Part shown: positions 37,220 to 44,649 of the stretch, in pieces
Position numbering within the stretch: position 1 is the first letter of the stretch
Layout of the letters: every line of letters starts with the position of its first letter
Notes under the pieces: model-generated
Database searches by the model: none
What the model was told of the DNA's origin: nothing
The model's input: only the letters and a program-made list of their open reading frames with translations
Translations under genes and position numbers: made by a program
Assembly: GCA_040767925.1 (NCBI GenBank)
Contig: JAXGNN010000003.1
Coordinates: 458,705 to 522,704 of the forward strand
Length of the DNA: 64,000 bases
From: Phil1 sp040767925
GTDB taxonomy: Bacteria > Bacillota > Clostridia > Christensenellales > CAG-138
Direction: 5' to 3'

Positions 37220-38104
37220 TCAAACCTCCTCGATGGGCGTCCTGCCCGCGGCCTCGGCGAGCCGCACCAGATAGCGCGCACGCTCCACGACGGGCTTGTC
37301 GATCATCCTTCCGTTGAGGGCGACGACGCCGCTGCCCCTGCGCTCGGCCTCCTCGCTCGCCTCGATGACGGCGCGGGCCTTCTCAAGATCCTTCTCCTTG
37401 GGCGTGAACACCCTGTGGAGCGGGGGGATCTGGCGCGGGTTGATGACGCTCTTGCCGTTGAAGCCGAGCTTGTGAATGAGCTCCGCCTCCGCGACGAAGC
37501 CCTCCTCGTTGTTGACGTCGCTGTAGACGGTGTCGAGCGCGTCGATGCCCGCGGCGCGCGCGGCGTTCAGGATCATGCAGCGGGCGAAGAACAGCTCCGT
37601 GCCGTCGCTGCGCGTGGTCTTAAGGTCGGTCACATAGTCCTCGGCGCCCAGCGCGATGCCGATGAGGCGCTTGGAGGCGAAGGCGATCTCCTTGGCGTTG
37701 AGCACGCCCGCCGCGCTTTCTATGGCGGCCATCATGCCCGTTTTGCCCACGGGGATGCCGGCCTCGCGCTCGATGCGCTCGATCTCGCGCTCGCAATCCA
37801 GCACGTCCTTCGCGCTTTCGGTTTTGGGGAGGCGGATGACGTTGGGCTGCGCGCGCACCATCGCCTCGAGGTCCTTTACGCCAAGGCCGCTCGAGAGGTC
37901 GTTGATGCGCACGACGATCTCCTTCGAGCCGTAGGAAAGCTCCGTCAGCGCGCTGTACACGAGGAAACGCGCGGAATCCTTCTCGTTGACGGAAACGGAA
38001 TCCTCAAGGTCGAACATGATGGAATCGGAGCCGTAAATATGCGCGTCGCGCACCATTCCGGGGTTGTTGCCCGGCACGAACAGCATGCTGCGTCTGAGCT
38101 TCAT
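37220..38104 (-). CDS. citE: Citrate lyase beta subunit
   Basis: 294 residues from the ATG at 38104. It splits citryl-ACP into oxaloacetate and acetyl-ACP. Typical sequence: RRSMLFVPGNNPGMV, the Mg-binding MFDLEDSV, RLPKTESAKDV and LGAEDYVTDLKTTR. Its start overlaps the citD stop by four bases (ATGA), a sign of translational coupling. Longer open sequence upstream belongs to the citD region in another frame. Confidence 0.96.
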   Translation of the reverse strand: MKLRRSMLFVPGNNPGMVRDAHIYGSDSIMFDLEDSVSVNEKDSARFLVYSALTELSYGSKEIVVRINDLSSGLGVKDLEAMVRAQPNVIRLPKTESAKDVLDCEREIERIEREAGIPVGKTGMMAAIESAAGVLNAKEIAFASKRLIGIALGAEDYVTDLKTTRSDGTELFFARCMILNAARAAGIDALDTVYSDVNNEEGFVAEAELIHKLGFNGKSVINPRQIPPLHRVFTPKEKDLEKARAVIEASEEAERRGSGVVALNGRMIDKPVVERARYLVRLAEAAGRTPIEEV

Positions 38105-38397
38105 TTCTTCGTCCCCCACTGATAGGCTTCGCTTCCGGCGGCGCGGTACGCCGCGGTCTTCACGCGCGCCATCACGGTGCAATCCAGCGCGCCCTTGTCG
38201 ACGGCGTCGACGGCGGCGCTCGTCACGCCGAGCTCCGCGAGCGTTTCGCGTATGACCTTTTCGATCTGCTTGCCGAACTGCTGCATCACGGCGCTCGTCA
38301 GCGTGAGGGCAATGCCCTCCTGCCGGCCCGGCTCGATGCGCACGATGATGTCGCTGGACTCCATGGTGCCGGCGACGCCCTTTGTCACGATCTGCAT
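38101..38397 (-). CDS. citD: Citrate lyase acyl carrier protein, gamma subunit
   Basis: 98 residues. The serine that carries the phosphoribosyl-dephospho-CoA group lies in GTMESSDIIV (Ser14 or 15), and DKGALDCTVMARVKTA is the conserved second block. The start at 38397 has TTGGAGGGTC upstream. First gene of the operon. No citrate transporter or oxaloacetate decarboxylase is in the window. Confidence 0.95.
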   Translation of the reverse strand: MQIVTKGVAGTMESSDIIVRIEPGRQEGIALTLTSAVMQQFGKQIEKVIRETLAELGVTSAAVDAVDKGALDCTVMARVKTAAYRAAGSEAYQWGTKK

Positions 38398-38426
38398 GGT
38401 AGACCCTCCAAGGATGATTTGCAGGC

Positions 38427-38469
38427 AAAAAAGGCCCGCTGCTAAAGATAATTTACTACCTTTCGGGCC
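38427..38469 (-). promoter_or_regulatory. Terminator-like hairpin in the citD upstream region
   Basis: On the minus strand AGGCCCG pairs with CGGGCCT across a 24-base loop, followed by TTTTTT. It could attenuate transcripts that start further upstream; transcripts from the promoter at 38450-38478 would lack its 5' arm. Confidence 0.3.
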
Positions 38470-38478
38470 TGTTTTCAA
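38450..38478 (-). promoter_or_regulatory. Promoter candidate of the citDEFC-XG operon
   Basis: Minus strand TTGAAA (38478-38473), a 17-base spacer, TAAATT (38455-38450). Confidence 0.5.
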
Positions 38479-38512
38479 CACTCCGCGAGAGATATACATG
38501 GATTGCAGGAAA

Positions 38513-38524
38513 CATGTATACATG
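38513..38524. promoter_or_regulatory. Perfect palindrome CATGTATACATG between citD and tetR
   Basis: A 12-base palindrome with a further half-site TATACATG at 38494-38501. Its ten-base core is identical to the site before the GntR gene at 991-1000. Either the GntR protein or the adjacent TetR could bind here. Confidence 0.5.
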
Positions 38525-38533
38525 CTTTCCCTG

Positions 38534-38562
38534 TTGCCTTTTCGGGCGAATGAAATTATACT
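38534..38562 (+). promoter_or_regulatory. Promoter of the TetR gene
   Basis: TTGCCT (38534-38539), 17 bases, TATACT (38557-38562), 28 bases before the ATG. Confidence 0.6.
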
Positions 38563-38590
38563 GAAAACACACTCTCCGGGAGGTTCGGCC

Positions 38591-39148
38591 ATGCGCAGCA
38601 AGCATAAGGGTTTCGACAGCGTCCGCGCCAAAATAGTGGCGACAGCTTCCGCGCTTTTCACGCGCACGGGGGTGCACGGCACGAGCCTCAACGACATCGC
38701 GGGCGCCGCGGATATCGCCAAGGGCACCGTCTATTACTATTATCCCGCCAAGGAAACGCTGAACGCGGACGTCGCGCGTTGCCACTGCGACTTTATGACG
38801 GACGCGCTGCTCAACTGGGTGGAAGCCGTCTCGCGCGAGGAAGACCCCGCGGAGCAGCTTACCCTGCTCATCGAGGCGCTGCTCGGCGACCCGGAACGGC
38901 GCAGGCTCCACGCGGTGCTCATGGCGGAAGGCTGCCTCGACGACCCCGCCCTTTCGGAAATCATGTTGAACGCGCTCGAGAAATGGACGGTCATGTTCGA
39001 GGTGGGCGCGCTCAAGCTGCGCCTCCCGCAGGCGCGGCGGATACGCGCGCATACGGAGCTTTTCTTCACGCTGCTGGGCGGCTATATGCTAAAGCCTCAC
39101 ATTACGGAGGAAGATATTCTGGAGTTCGCCGCGCTCATGGCGGGCTAG
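38591..39148 (+). CDS. TetR-family transcriptional regulator
   Basis: 185 residues from the ATG at 38591 (GGGAGG upstream). Residues 12-58 are the TetR helix-turn-helix (ARTGVHGTSLNDIAG-like, IAKGTVYYYYPAKETL). The rest is the helical ligand domain. It is divergent from the citrate lyase operon and could control it. It is convergent with the PucR gene, with only three bases between the stops, so the two transcripts must overlap. Confidence 0.9.
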   Translation: MRSKHKGFDSVRAKIVATASALFTRTGVHGTSLNDIAGAADIAKGTVYYYYPAKETLNADVARCHCDFMTDALLNWVEAVSREEDPAEQLTLLIEALLGDPERRRLHAVLMAEGCLDDPALSEIMLNALEKWTVMFEVGALKLRLPQARRIRAHTELFFTLLGGYMLKPHITEEDILEFAALMAG

Positions 39149-39151
39149 AGG

Positions 39152-40294
39152 TCACCGGTCCAGGAGATATACGCTCATCACGATGAAAAGCTGCTCGTAA
39201 ACATCCTCGGTGAAGCCGAGGAGCGAGGCGGCTTTTTTCAGCCTGTAGCGGATGGTGTTGGGGTGCTGGAAGAGGGCTTGCGCCGTGGAGCGCACATCCC
39301 CCCTGCGGCGGACGTATTCGCAAAGCGTGCCGAGGAGCTCGGACGCGTTCGCCCTGTCGTGCTCCTCGATGGTCCCGACCGCCTCGGCGCAGAACCGCCT
39401 TGCGGAGCGGTCCTCGGCCACGGCGAGTATTAGGCGGTACGCGCCCGCGGCCTCGAAGCGCATCAGGCGCTTGCCCGACAGGCGGCACAGCCGCGCGGCG
39501 CGCACGGCTTCCGCGATGGCAAGGGCGTACTCCTCATATCCGCCGGCGGTGGAGCCGACGCCCACGCGGCATTTTTGCATCTCAAAGCCGATCTCGCGGA
39601 AGGACTGCTCGACGAACGCGTCGGGCACGGCGGCGCCTTCCCGGTCGTCCGCGGAAACGAGGAAGAGCACGCCGCCTGCGTAAGGGAAAAACGCCTGCCT
39701 GTAGGAGGGTTCGGCGGAGGAGTAGCGCTCCATGAGCCGAAGGCGCAGGGAACTGCCCGCGTCCTCCTGCGGGGAAAGGCAGAACGCCGCCGTGCAGAAG
39801 GGCAGAAGCTGCGGATCGAGGTCGCGTATGAGCGCCGCGGGAGAGCTGCCCCCGCGGGGGACGCCCAGAAGCTCGTCGAGCTTCCGCGCGGCGAATTCGC
39901 TGCGCTCGCGCGCGCGGGCGTAATTGTTGGCGCAGACGAATATGTCGTTCACATAGGCTTTTTTAAACGCGAACAGGGGAATCTGCGCCGCGTCGGCGAG
40001 CGCGCGGATCTCCCTTGGCACTTCGGACTGGTCGAACACGCGCACCGCGAGCGCGGAGATTCCCCGCTTGACGAGCTTCTCGACGGCGCCGGCCGCCTTA
40101 TCCGCGAGCTCGCGCACGAGCAACAAGCTTGAAATGACGAATTCCCCTCGGATGAACTCGGAAAAATCCCCGGACTCGATCTCGTAATCGAGCACGGCAA
40201 AGCTCGTGACGGTCCTGTCGAGGCCTTCCGCCCCGGAAATGAGCTCGAACTCCTCAAAGGGCTCAAGCTGCAGCAGCTCCCTGACCCGGATCAT
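39152..40294 (-). CDS. PucR-family transcriptional regulator
   Basis: 380 residues. The N-terminal ~120 residues are the PucR purine-catabolism regulator domain (MIRVRELLQLEPFEEFELISG, described by its start; SFAVLDYEIESGDFSEFIRGEF region). The middle is GGDEF-related, of the CdaR type. The C-terminal helix-turn-helix is VRSTAQALFQHPNTIRYRLKKA, a pattern that binds DNA in PucR/CdaR activators. It lies 13 bases behind the SARP-like regulator gene, so both regulators are made together. PucR proteins commonly control purine use, which fits the XdhC gene across the divergent promoter. Confidence 0.9.
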   Translation of the reverse strand: MIRVRELLQLEPFEEFELISGAEGLDRTVTSFAVLDYEIESGDFSEFIRGEFVISSLLLVRELADKAAGAVEKLVKRGISALAVRVFDQSEVPREIRALADAAQIPLFAFKKAYVNDIFVCANNYARARERSEFAARKLDELLGVPRGGSSPAALIRDLDPQLLPFCTAAFCLSPQEDAGSSLRLRLMERYSSAEPSYRQAFFPYAGGVLFLVSADDREGAAVPDAFVEQSFREIGFEMQKCRVGVGSTAGGYEEYALAIAEAVRAARLCRLSGKRLMRFEAAGAYRLILAVAEDRSARRFCAEAVGTIEEHDRANASELLGTLCEYVRRRGDVRSTAQALFQHPNTIRYRLKKAASLLGFTEDVYEQLFIVMSVYLLDR

Positions 40295-40307
40295 CCCGCC
40301 GCCCTCA

Positions 40308-41510
40308 TCAGAGCACGGGGTCGAGGGGCAATGCGCTGTAATGGAGCAGAAGCTCCATTTTAGGATAAGCGCGCCTGAAATTGCGCGTAACGCGGTTCAT
40401 CACCATCTCCGCGTTCTCGAAGTTCGCGAGCGGCAGCATGAGCAAATACTGCGAAACGCTGTATCTGGTGAATACGTCGCCGCGGCGCAGGGAGGCGGCG
40501 ATGATGTCGCGCAGCCTCTCCATGGCGGTGTTCATCTTCGCCTGCGTGAGCTTTTTGCCATATCCGTCCAGCACCGTGATGAGCGATATGTGCACGATCT
40601 GCCCGTTGCGGTTGGCGTTGCGCGCCTGTATGCGGTAAACGTCTTTAAAGAACTCCAACTCGCAGTAAAACGCGCCCTCCGCGCGCTCGCTCTCCGCCAG
40701 ACCCTCCCGGATGATGCCAAGGTCCATTTCCGTCATCTTGCTCGTGCGCACGATCTCCTTGTAGAGCTGCGTCAGTTCGGGCGAGGGCGTCACGCCGAAG
40801 TGCGAGAAGAACATCTCGGTCACATAATTGTAATGGTTCATGGCCTCCTGCTGCGCGCCGATGGCCACGAGGGACTGTATGAGCGCGAGGTGGATCGACT
40901 CGTCGTAAGGGTCGATCACCGAAGCGCGGCGGCAGAGCGAAACGACGTCCGCGCACCTGCCCGCCTCGGCGAGAAGGGCGAGCGCGTCGTGCGCGGCACG
41001 GATATACCTCGTGCGGTAATAGGAGCTAAGGGGGATCGCCCACGGCTCGAACGCGGCCTTGGGCAGGTAGTCCCCGCGGTACCGGCCGAGCGCCCGCATG
41101 AGCAGGGAGAGCTTTTTTTCGCCGGAGACCTTCTCGGCGGCGTCGCAGCAGGAGAGGAACTCCTCCGCGTCGATCTCGACGGGCAGGTCGTTGTTCCAGG
41201 CGTAAGCGCCGCTGCGGTAGAGGATGATGTTCTTGCCGTCCTCGAAGGCGAGCTTGTCCAGAGCCTGACGCGCGCGGTGGACGATGGTTTTGAGCGTGTT
41301 CGCAGGATCGCCGATCTCCTCGCCCTCGGGCCAGAGCACATCGATGAGGTCGTTTTGGGAAATGTCCTTCGTGCGGTTGGCGATCAGATACTGGATGAGC
41401 GTCCAGACCTTTTTGGACCGGCTGCTTTGATCGTCGATTTTACGCTCGTCATAGACGAGCGAAAATTCGCCAAGCATATAAACTTGCAGCACCCGCCCGG
41501 CAGGTTCCAT
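40308..41510 (-). CDS. SARP-like BTAD regulator with degenerate GGDEF-like C-terminus
   Basis: 400 residues. Residues 8-100 form an OmpR-type winged helix (LQVYMLGEFSLVYDE start, NTLKTIVHRARQALDKL recognition region). Residues 105-260 are the helical BTAD domain seen in SARP activators (DAEEFLSCCDAAE, RASVIDPYDESIHLALIQSL). The last 110 residues follow the GGDEF layout, but the signature reads RYSVSQYLLMLP where RYGGDEF is expected, so no cyclase activity is likely. First gene of a two-gene regulator operon. SARPs bind direct repeats with an 11-bp period; such a repeat lies in the divergent promoter. Confidence 0.85.
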   Translation of the reverse strand: MEPAGRVLQVYMLGEFSLVYDERKIDDQSSRSKKVWTLIQYLIANRTKDISQNDLIDVLWPEGEEIGDPANTLKTIVHRARQALDKLAFEDGKNIILYRSGAYAWNNDLPVEIDAEEFLSCCDAAEKVSGEKKLSLLMRALGRYRGDYLPKAAFEPWAIPLSSYYRTRYIRAAHDALALLAEAGRCADVVSLCRRASVIDPYDESIHLALIQSLVAIGAQQEAMNHYNYVTEMFFSHFGVTPSPELTQLYKEIVRTSKMTEMDLGIIREGLAESERAEGAFYCELEFFKDVYRIQARNANRNGQIVHISLITVLDGYGKKLTQAKMNTAMERLRDIIAASLRRGDVFTRYSVSQYLLMLPLANFENAEMVMNRVTRNFRRAYPKMELLLHYSALPLDPVL

Positions 41511-41668
41511 CGCCGTGCCCCCATAAAAAGAGATATTTAGCAGATGTTACCATGAAATCTTGTTCTTTATTCTATCGCATCCCCCGGGAATTAGCAATAG
41601 TTTCGCTGGCACAGAATATAGTGGGATTTCCCGGAGAAAATGTCATATGTTGGGGTTTCCGAGTTTTT

Positions 41669-41702
41669 TTTCGCTTTTTCATGCAAAAAAAGGAAAGCGA
41701 AA
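41669..41702. repeat. Inverted repeat in the SARP-xdhC intergenic region
   Basis: TTTCGCTTT (41669-41677) and AAAGCGAAA (41694-41702), perfect 9-base arms with a 16-base A-rich centre. It lies directly upstream of the TGTAAC direct repeats. The rest of 41511-41668 is AT-rich without a gene. Confidence 0.6.
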
Positions 41703-41710
41703 GCCGCTTT

Positions 41711-41743
41711 TGTAACGCCTGTGTAACTGTCAGCCTATATAAT
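41711..41743 (+). promoter_or_regulatory. SARP-type promoter: two TGTAAC repeats 11 bp apart before TATAAT
   Basis: TGTAAC at 41711-41716 and at 41722-41727 (11-bp period), then TATAAT at 41738-41743. SARP activators classically bind heptamer repeats with 11-bp spacing whose last copy ends about 8 bases from the -10. Here the gap is 9-10 bases, and no normal -35 is present. Confidence 0.55.
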
Positions 41744-41788
41744 CGAATCAGAACAACCGGGGGCTATCCCCGTTTGAAGGTGGGGGCA

Positions 41789-42205
41789 ATGGACGGATTG
41801 ATCAACGGTTTCGTGCCGTATGAAATTAAAACGAGCCTCGTGAAGATCCTGTCGTATCAGGACAAGGAGCTGCGCGGCACGCTTTACAATCCGTATTTCG
41901 GGCGCGAGGTGCGCTTCAACAACGTCATCCAGATGCTCATGCTGATGGAAGAACTGCTCGATTCGCTCGGCTATCCGCAAAAGGCCATGGAAAGCCGCTG
42001 CTTCAAGCCCGTTGAACCCGCGCCGGCCGCGGAGCCCGCCGACGGGAACGCGGCGAAACCCGTGCTCGCAACCTTCAAGCTCAACGTGCTCTTCCGCCAG
42101 AACGCGAGCTGGCAGGGCCGCCTCGTCTGGATCGAGGAGAAGAGCGAAACGCAGTTCCGCAGCGTGCTCGAGCTCTTGATGCTCATCGACAACGTGCTTT
42201 CATGA
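41789..42205 (+). CDS. Small protein with internal duplication, coupled to xdhC
   Basis: 138 residues from the ATG at 41789 (AAGGTGGGGG upstream). No family recognised. Two copies of a ~42-residue unit are visible: residues 17-58 (Q-D-K-E-L-R-G-T-L ... F-N-N-V-I-Q-M-L-M-L) and 97-138 (Q-N-A-S-W-Q-G-R-L ... F-R-S-V-L-E-L-L-M-L). Each is a Q..x(W/L)xGxL strand pair, then a hydrophobic helix. They are joined by an Ala/Pro-rich linker (residues 75-92). The stop overlaps the xdhC start (ATGA), so the products are probably made together. It may be a small binding or scaffold protein. Confidence 0.75.
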   Translation: MDGLINGFVPYEIKTSLVKILSYQDKELRGTLYNPYFGREVRFNNVIQMLMLMEELLDSLGYPQKAMESRCFKPVEPAPAAEPADGNAAKPVLATFKLNVLFRQNASWQGRLVWIEEKSETQFRSVLELLMLIDNVLS

Positions 42206-43014
42206 CAGAGAACGATATTCTAAAGCTCTCCCTCGCCGCGCGCGAGGAGGGGAAAGACCACGCCGTCGTCACCATCGTCCGCACGTCCGGCAGCGTGCCG
42301 CGAAAAAGCGGCAAGCTGCTCGTTTTTGCGTCCGGAGAGGAGCACGGCACGATCGGCGGCGGCGCAATCGAGCGGATTGCGGCGCAGCACGCGCTCGAAT
42401 GCATCCGGCGCGGCAGGGGCGATTACGTCGAATACGACCTCGCCAAGGGGGACGTTCGCATGGCCTGCGGCGGCGGCATGGCGCTCATGACGGAGGTTTA
42501 CCGCGCGCGCCCCAGGCTCGTCATTTGCGGCGCGGGGCACGTCGGCCTTGCGCTCGCCGCGATGGCCCGGCCCGCAGGGTTCGACGTCGCCTTCTTCGAC
42601 GACAGGGAAAAGTCCTCCCTGCCGGGCGAAGTGTCGGACGAGGACGCGTATTTCAGGGTCGAAAGCTTCTCAAATGGGCTTGAGAGCGCGCAGTTGCCCG
42701 AGGGTGCATACTACGTCATCGTCACGCACGGCCACGCGTGCGACGCGGAAGCGCTCTCGGCCGTCCTCCACAAAAAAGCGGCCTACATCGGCATGATCGG
42801 CAGCAGGAACAAGATCCGCGCGGTCTACCGTACTCTCATCGGCCAGGGCGCCGACCGGGAGGCTTTAAAGCGGGTCTACGCACCCGTCGGCCTCGACATC
42901 GGCGGCGAAACGCCGGAGGAGATCGCGACCGCGATACTCGCCGAGATGATCGCCGTCCGCTACGGCAGAGGTTGCGCGCATTTGAGGATGCCCGAGCTCG
43001 TGCCGGAAAACTGA
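42202..43014 (+). CDS. xdhC: XdhC-family molybdenum-hydroxylase maturation factor
   Basis: 270 residues. The N-terminal CoxI-like part (AVVTIVRTSGSVPRKSGKLL, then GTIGGGAIE) and the C-terminal NAD-binding-like part (LVICGAGHVGLALAAMA, YVIVTHGHACDAEAL, YIGMIGSRNK, the ending GGETPEEIATAILAEMIAVRYG) are typical. XdhC binds molybdenum cofactor and helps insert the sulfurated (or selenated) form into xanthine-dehydrogenase-type enzymes. The only such enzyme in the window is at 5127-7682, 35 kb away. It is followed by a strong terminator. Confidence 0.92.
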   Translation: MTENDILKLSLAAREEGKDHAVVTIVRTSGSVPRKSGKLLVFASGEEHGTIGGGAIERIAAQHALECIRRGRGDYVEYDLAKGDVRMACGGGMALMTEVYRARPRLVICGAGHVGLALAAMARPAGFDVAFFDDREKSSLPGEVSDEDAYFRVESFSNGLESAQLPEGAYYVIVTHGHACDAEALSAVLHKKAAYIGMIGSRNKIRAVYRTLIGQGADREALKRVYAPVGLDIGGETPEEIATAILAEMIAVRYGRGCAHLRMPELVPEN

Positions 43015-43022
43015 CAAGTCCA

Positions 43023-43048
43023 ACGGCGGGGAATCCCCGCCGTTTTTT
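43023..43048 (+). terminator. Terminator after xdhC
   Basis: ACGGCGGGG / CCCCGCCGT with loop AAT, followed by TTTTTT. Confidence 0.85.
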
Positions 43049-43073
43049 CATCCGCAGATATCAGGAACGGCGA

Positions 43074-43214
43074 GGACTCCGTCCCCAAACCCCAGCCAAG
43101 GGCCAAAGGCCCTTGGAACCCAAATATGCCAACGCCCTACAGCAGAGCGTGCCCGGCGATCGGGATTCCAAAGGGATGATCCCTTTGGCGGGAGCTCGAG
43201 GGCAAAGCCCTCGA
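43074..43214. repeat. Four-hairpin intergenic repeat element
   Basis: Four short palindromes in a row: GGAC-TCC-GTCC (43074-43084), CCAAGGGCC-AAA-GGCCCTTGG (43096-43116), CCAAAGGGA-TGA-TCCCTTTGG (43168-43188), and TCGAGGGC-AAA-GCCCTCGA (43196-43214). All have 3-base loops. The pattern resembles dispersed palindromic elements I associate with gut Clostridia. No coding capacity. It lies between two convergent transcripts. Confidence 0.7.
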
Positions 43215-43237
43215 AAAGAACGTAGTTTTATCTTTTT

Positions 43238-43603
43238 TTATTTTTTCGTTTTCGGCTTGAAGAGAATGGCGTTGAGCGCGCCGAAGAACACCGCCGCCGC
43301 GATGCCGCCCGCGGTCGCGATGACGCCGCCCGTGAACGCGCCCAGCACGCCCTTTTCCGCGGCGGCCTCTATGGCGCCCTTTCCGAGCGCATACCCAAAG
43401 CCCGTCAGCGGTACGGTCGCGCCCGCGCCCGCAAGCTTCACGAGGGGTTCGTAAAGCCCGAGCGCCGTCAGGAACACGCCGAGCGTCACGAACAGCACGA
43501 GTATGCGCGCGGGGGTGAGCTTCGTATAGCTCATCAACAACTGGCCGACCACACAGATGGCCCCGCCGATCAGAAACGCGAAAAGATAATCCCGAAATGC
43601 CAT
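43238..43603 (-). CDS. spoVAE: Stage V sporulation protein AE
   Basis: 121 residues, a membrane protein with about four hydrophobic segments and the conserved LTGFGYALGKGAIEA region. Part of the SpoVA channel in the inner spore membrane that takes up dipicolinic acid during sporulation and releases it at germination. Last gene of the operon, three bases behind spoVAD. Confidence 0.93.
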   Translation of the reverse strand: MAFRDYLFAFLIGGAICVVGQLLMSYTKLTPARILVLFVTLGVFLTALGLYEPLVKLAGAGATVPLTGFGYALGKGAIEAAAEKGVLGAFTGGVIATAGGIAAAVFFGALNAILFKPKTKK

Positions 43604-43606
43604 CCC

Positions 43607-44638
43607 TTACCTCCTTTCGATCACGACGCCGTGCGCCACGCCGGGGATGCTCTCTCCCTGCATGCCCGAGGTGGTGCTCATGAGCGCGCCCGTCGCCATA
43701 AAGAACATGCGCTTGAAATCCCCCTCCCGCATCCTGTTTAGAAGATAGCCGTTGAGCGTGACCGCGCAGCAGCCGCAGCCGCTGCCCCCGCAGTTGACGT
43801 TCTGGTCCGGCGCATAGATGATGCTGCCGCAGTCGACGTGGCGCTCGGCGACATCGATGCCCTCCTTGCGGCAGAGCTCGTGGAAGAGCTCGCTGCCGAG
43901 CGTGCCCAAATCCCCCGTAACGACGATGTCGTACCGCTCGAGCGGGAAGCCGGTATCCTTCAGGTGCGTCGAAAGCGTGTCCGCGGCGGCGGGCGCCATC
44001 GCCGCGCCCATGTTGGCCGCGTCCTTGACGCCGAGGTCCACCACCTGCCCGATGACGCCGTGGGTGATGTAGATTTCGCCGAACTGCGCCTCCCCGGCGC
44101 ACGCGGCGTCCGCGATGACGGAGCAGCCCGCCCCCGTGACGGTGCGCTGCGAGGTGGGGATCGCCTGCACGCCCATTTCGAGGGGCATCCTGTACTGCCT
44201 CTCCGCCGTGCAGAAGTGGCTCGCAGCCGTGCAGGCGATGTGCGAGGCGAATCCCCCGTCGATGAACATGGAGCCCACCAGCAGCGATTCCGACATGGTC
44301 GAGCACGCGCTGTACAGCCCGAGGAAGGGGATGCCCAACTCCCGCGCGGCGTAGTTTGCGGTGATGATCTGGTTGAGGAGGTCGCCGCCGAGGAGGATAT
44401 CTACCTCGCCCGGCGTGAGCTTCGCTTTCTCGAGCGCCTGCGTGACCACGTGCTGGAACATCTTGCGCTCGGCAAGCTCCCACGTCTTTTCGCCCCAGGT
44501 GTCGTCCTCGAGCACCGTATCGAAGAATTTCCCCAAGGGGCCGTCCCCCTCCATAGAACTAACGACCGTGTCGCCCGCGATGATTTTCGGCGGGTTTGAA
44601 AACGCCACCGTCCGGCGGCCCAGGCATTTATTCCGCAT
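43607..44638 (-). CDS. spoVAD: Stage V sporulation protein AD
   Basis: 343 residues, thiolase-like fold without catalytic role, which binds dipicolinic acid. Conserved blocks: NPPKIIAGDTVVSSMEGDGP, LLGGDLLNQIITANYAAREL, YSACSTMSESLLVGSM, NVNCGGSGCGCCAVTLNGYLL (longer blocks named by their first part). Produced in the forespore; expected to sit on the outer face of the inner spore membrane. Confidence 0.95.
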   Translation of the reverse strand: MRNKCLGRRTVAFSNPPKIIAGDTVVSSMEGDGPLGKFFDTVLEDDTWGEKTWELAERKMFQHVVTQALEKAKLTPGEVDILLGGDLLNQIITANYAARELGIPFLGLYSACSTMSESLLVGSMFIDGGFASHIACTAASHFCTAERQYRMPLEMGVQAIPTSQRTVTGAGCSVIADAACAGEAQFGEIYITHGVIGQVVDLGVKDAANMGAAMAPAAADTLSTHLKDTGFPLERYDIVVTGDLGTLGSELFHELCRKEGIDVAERHVDCGSIIYAPDQNVNCGGSGCGCCAVTLNGYLLNRMREGDFKRMFFMATGALMSTTSGMQGESIPGVAHGVVIERR

Positions 44639-44649
44639 GTCGATTCTCC

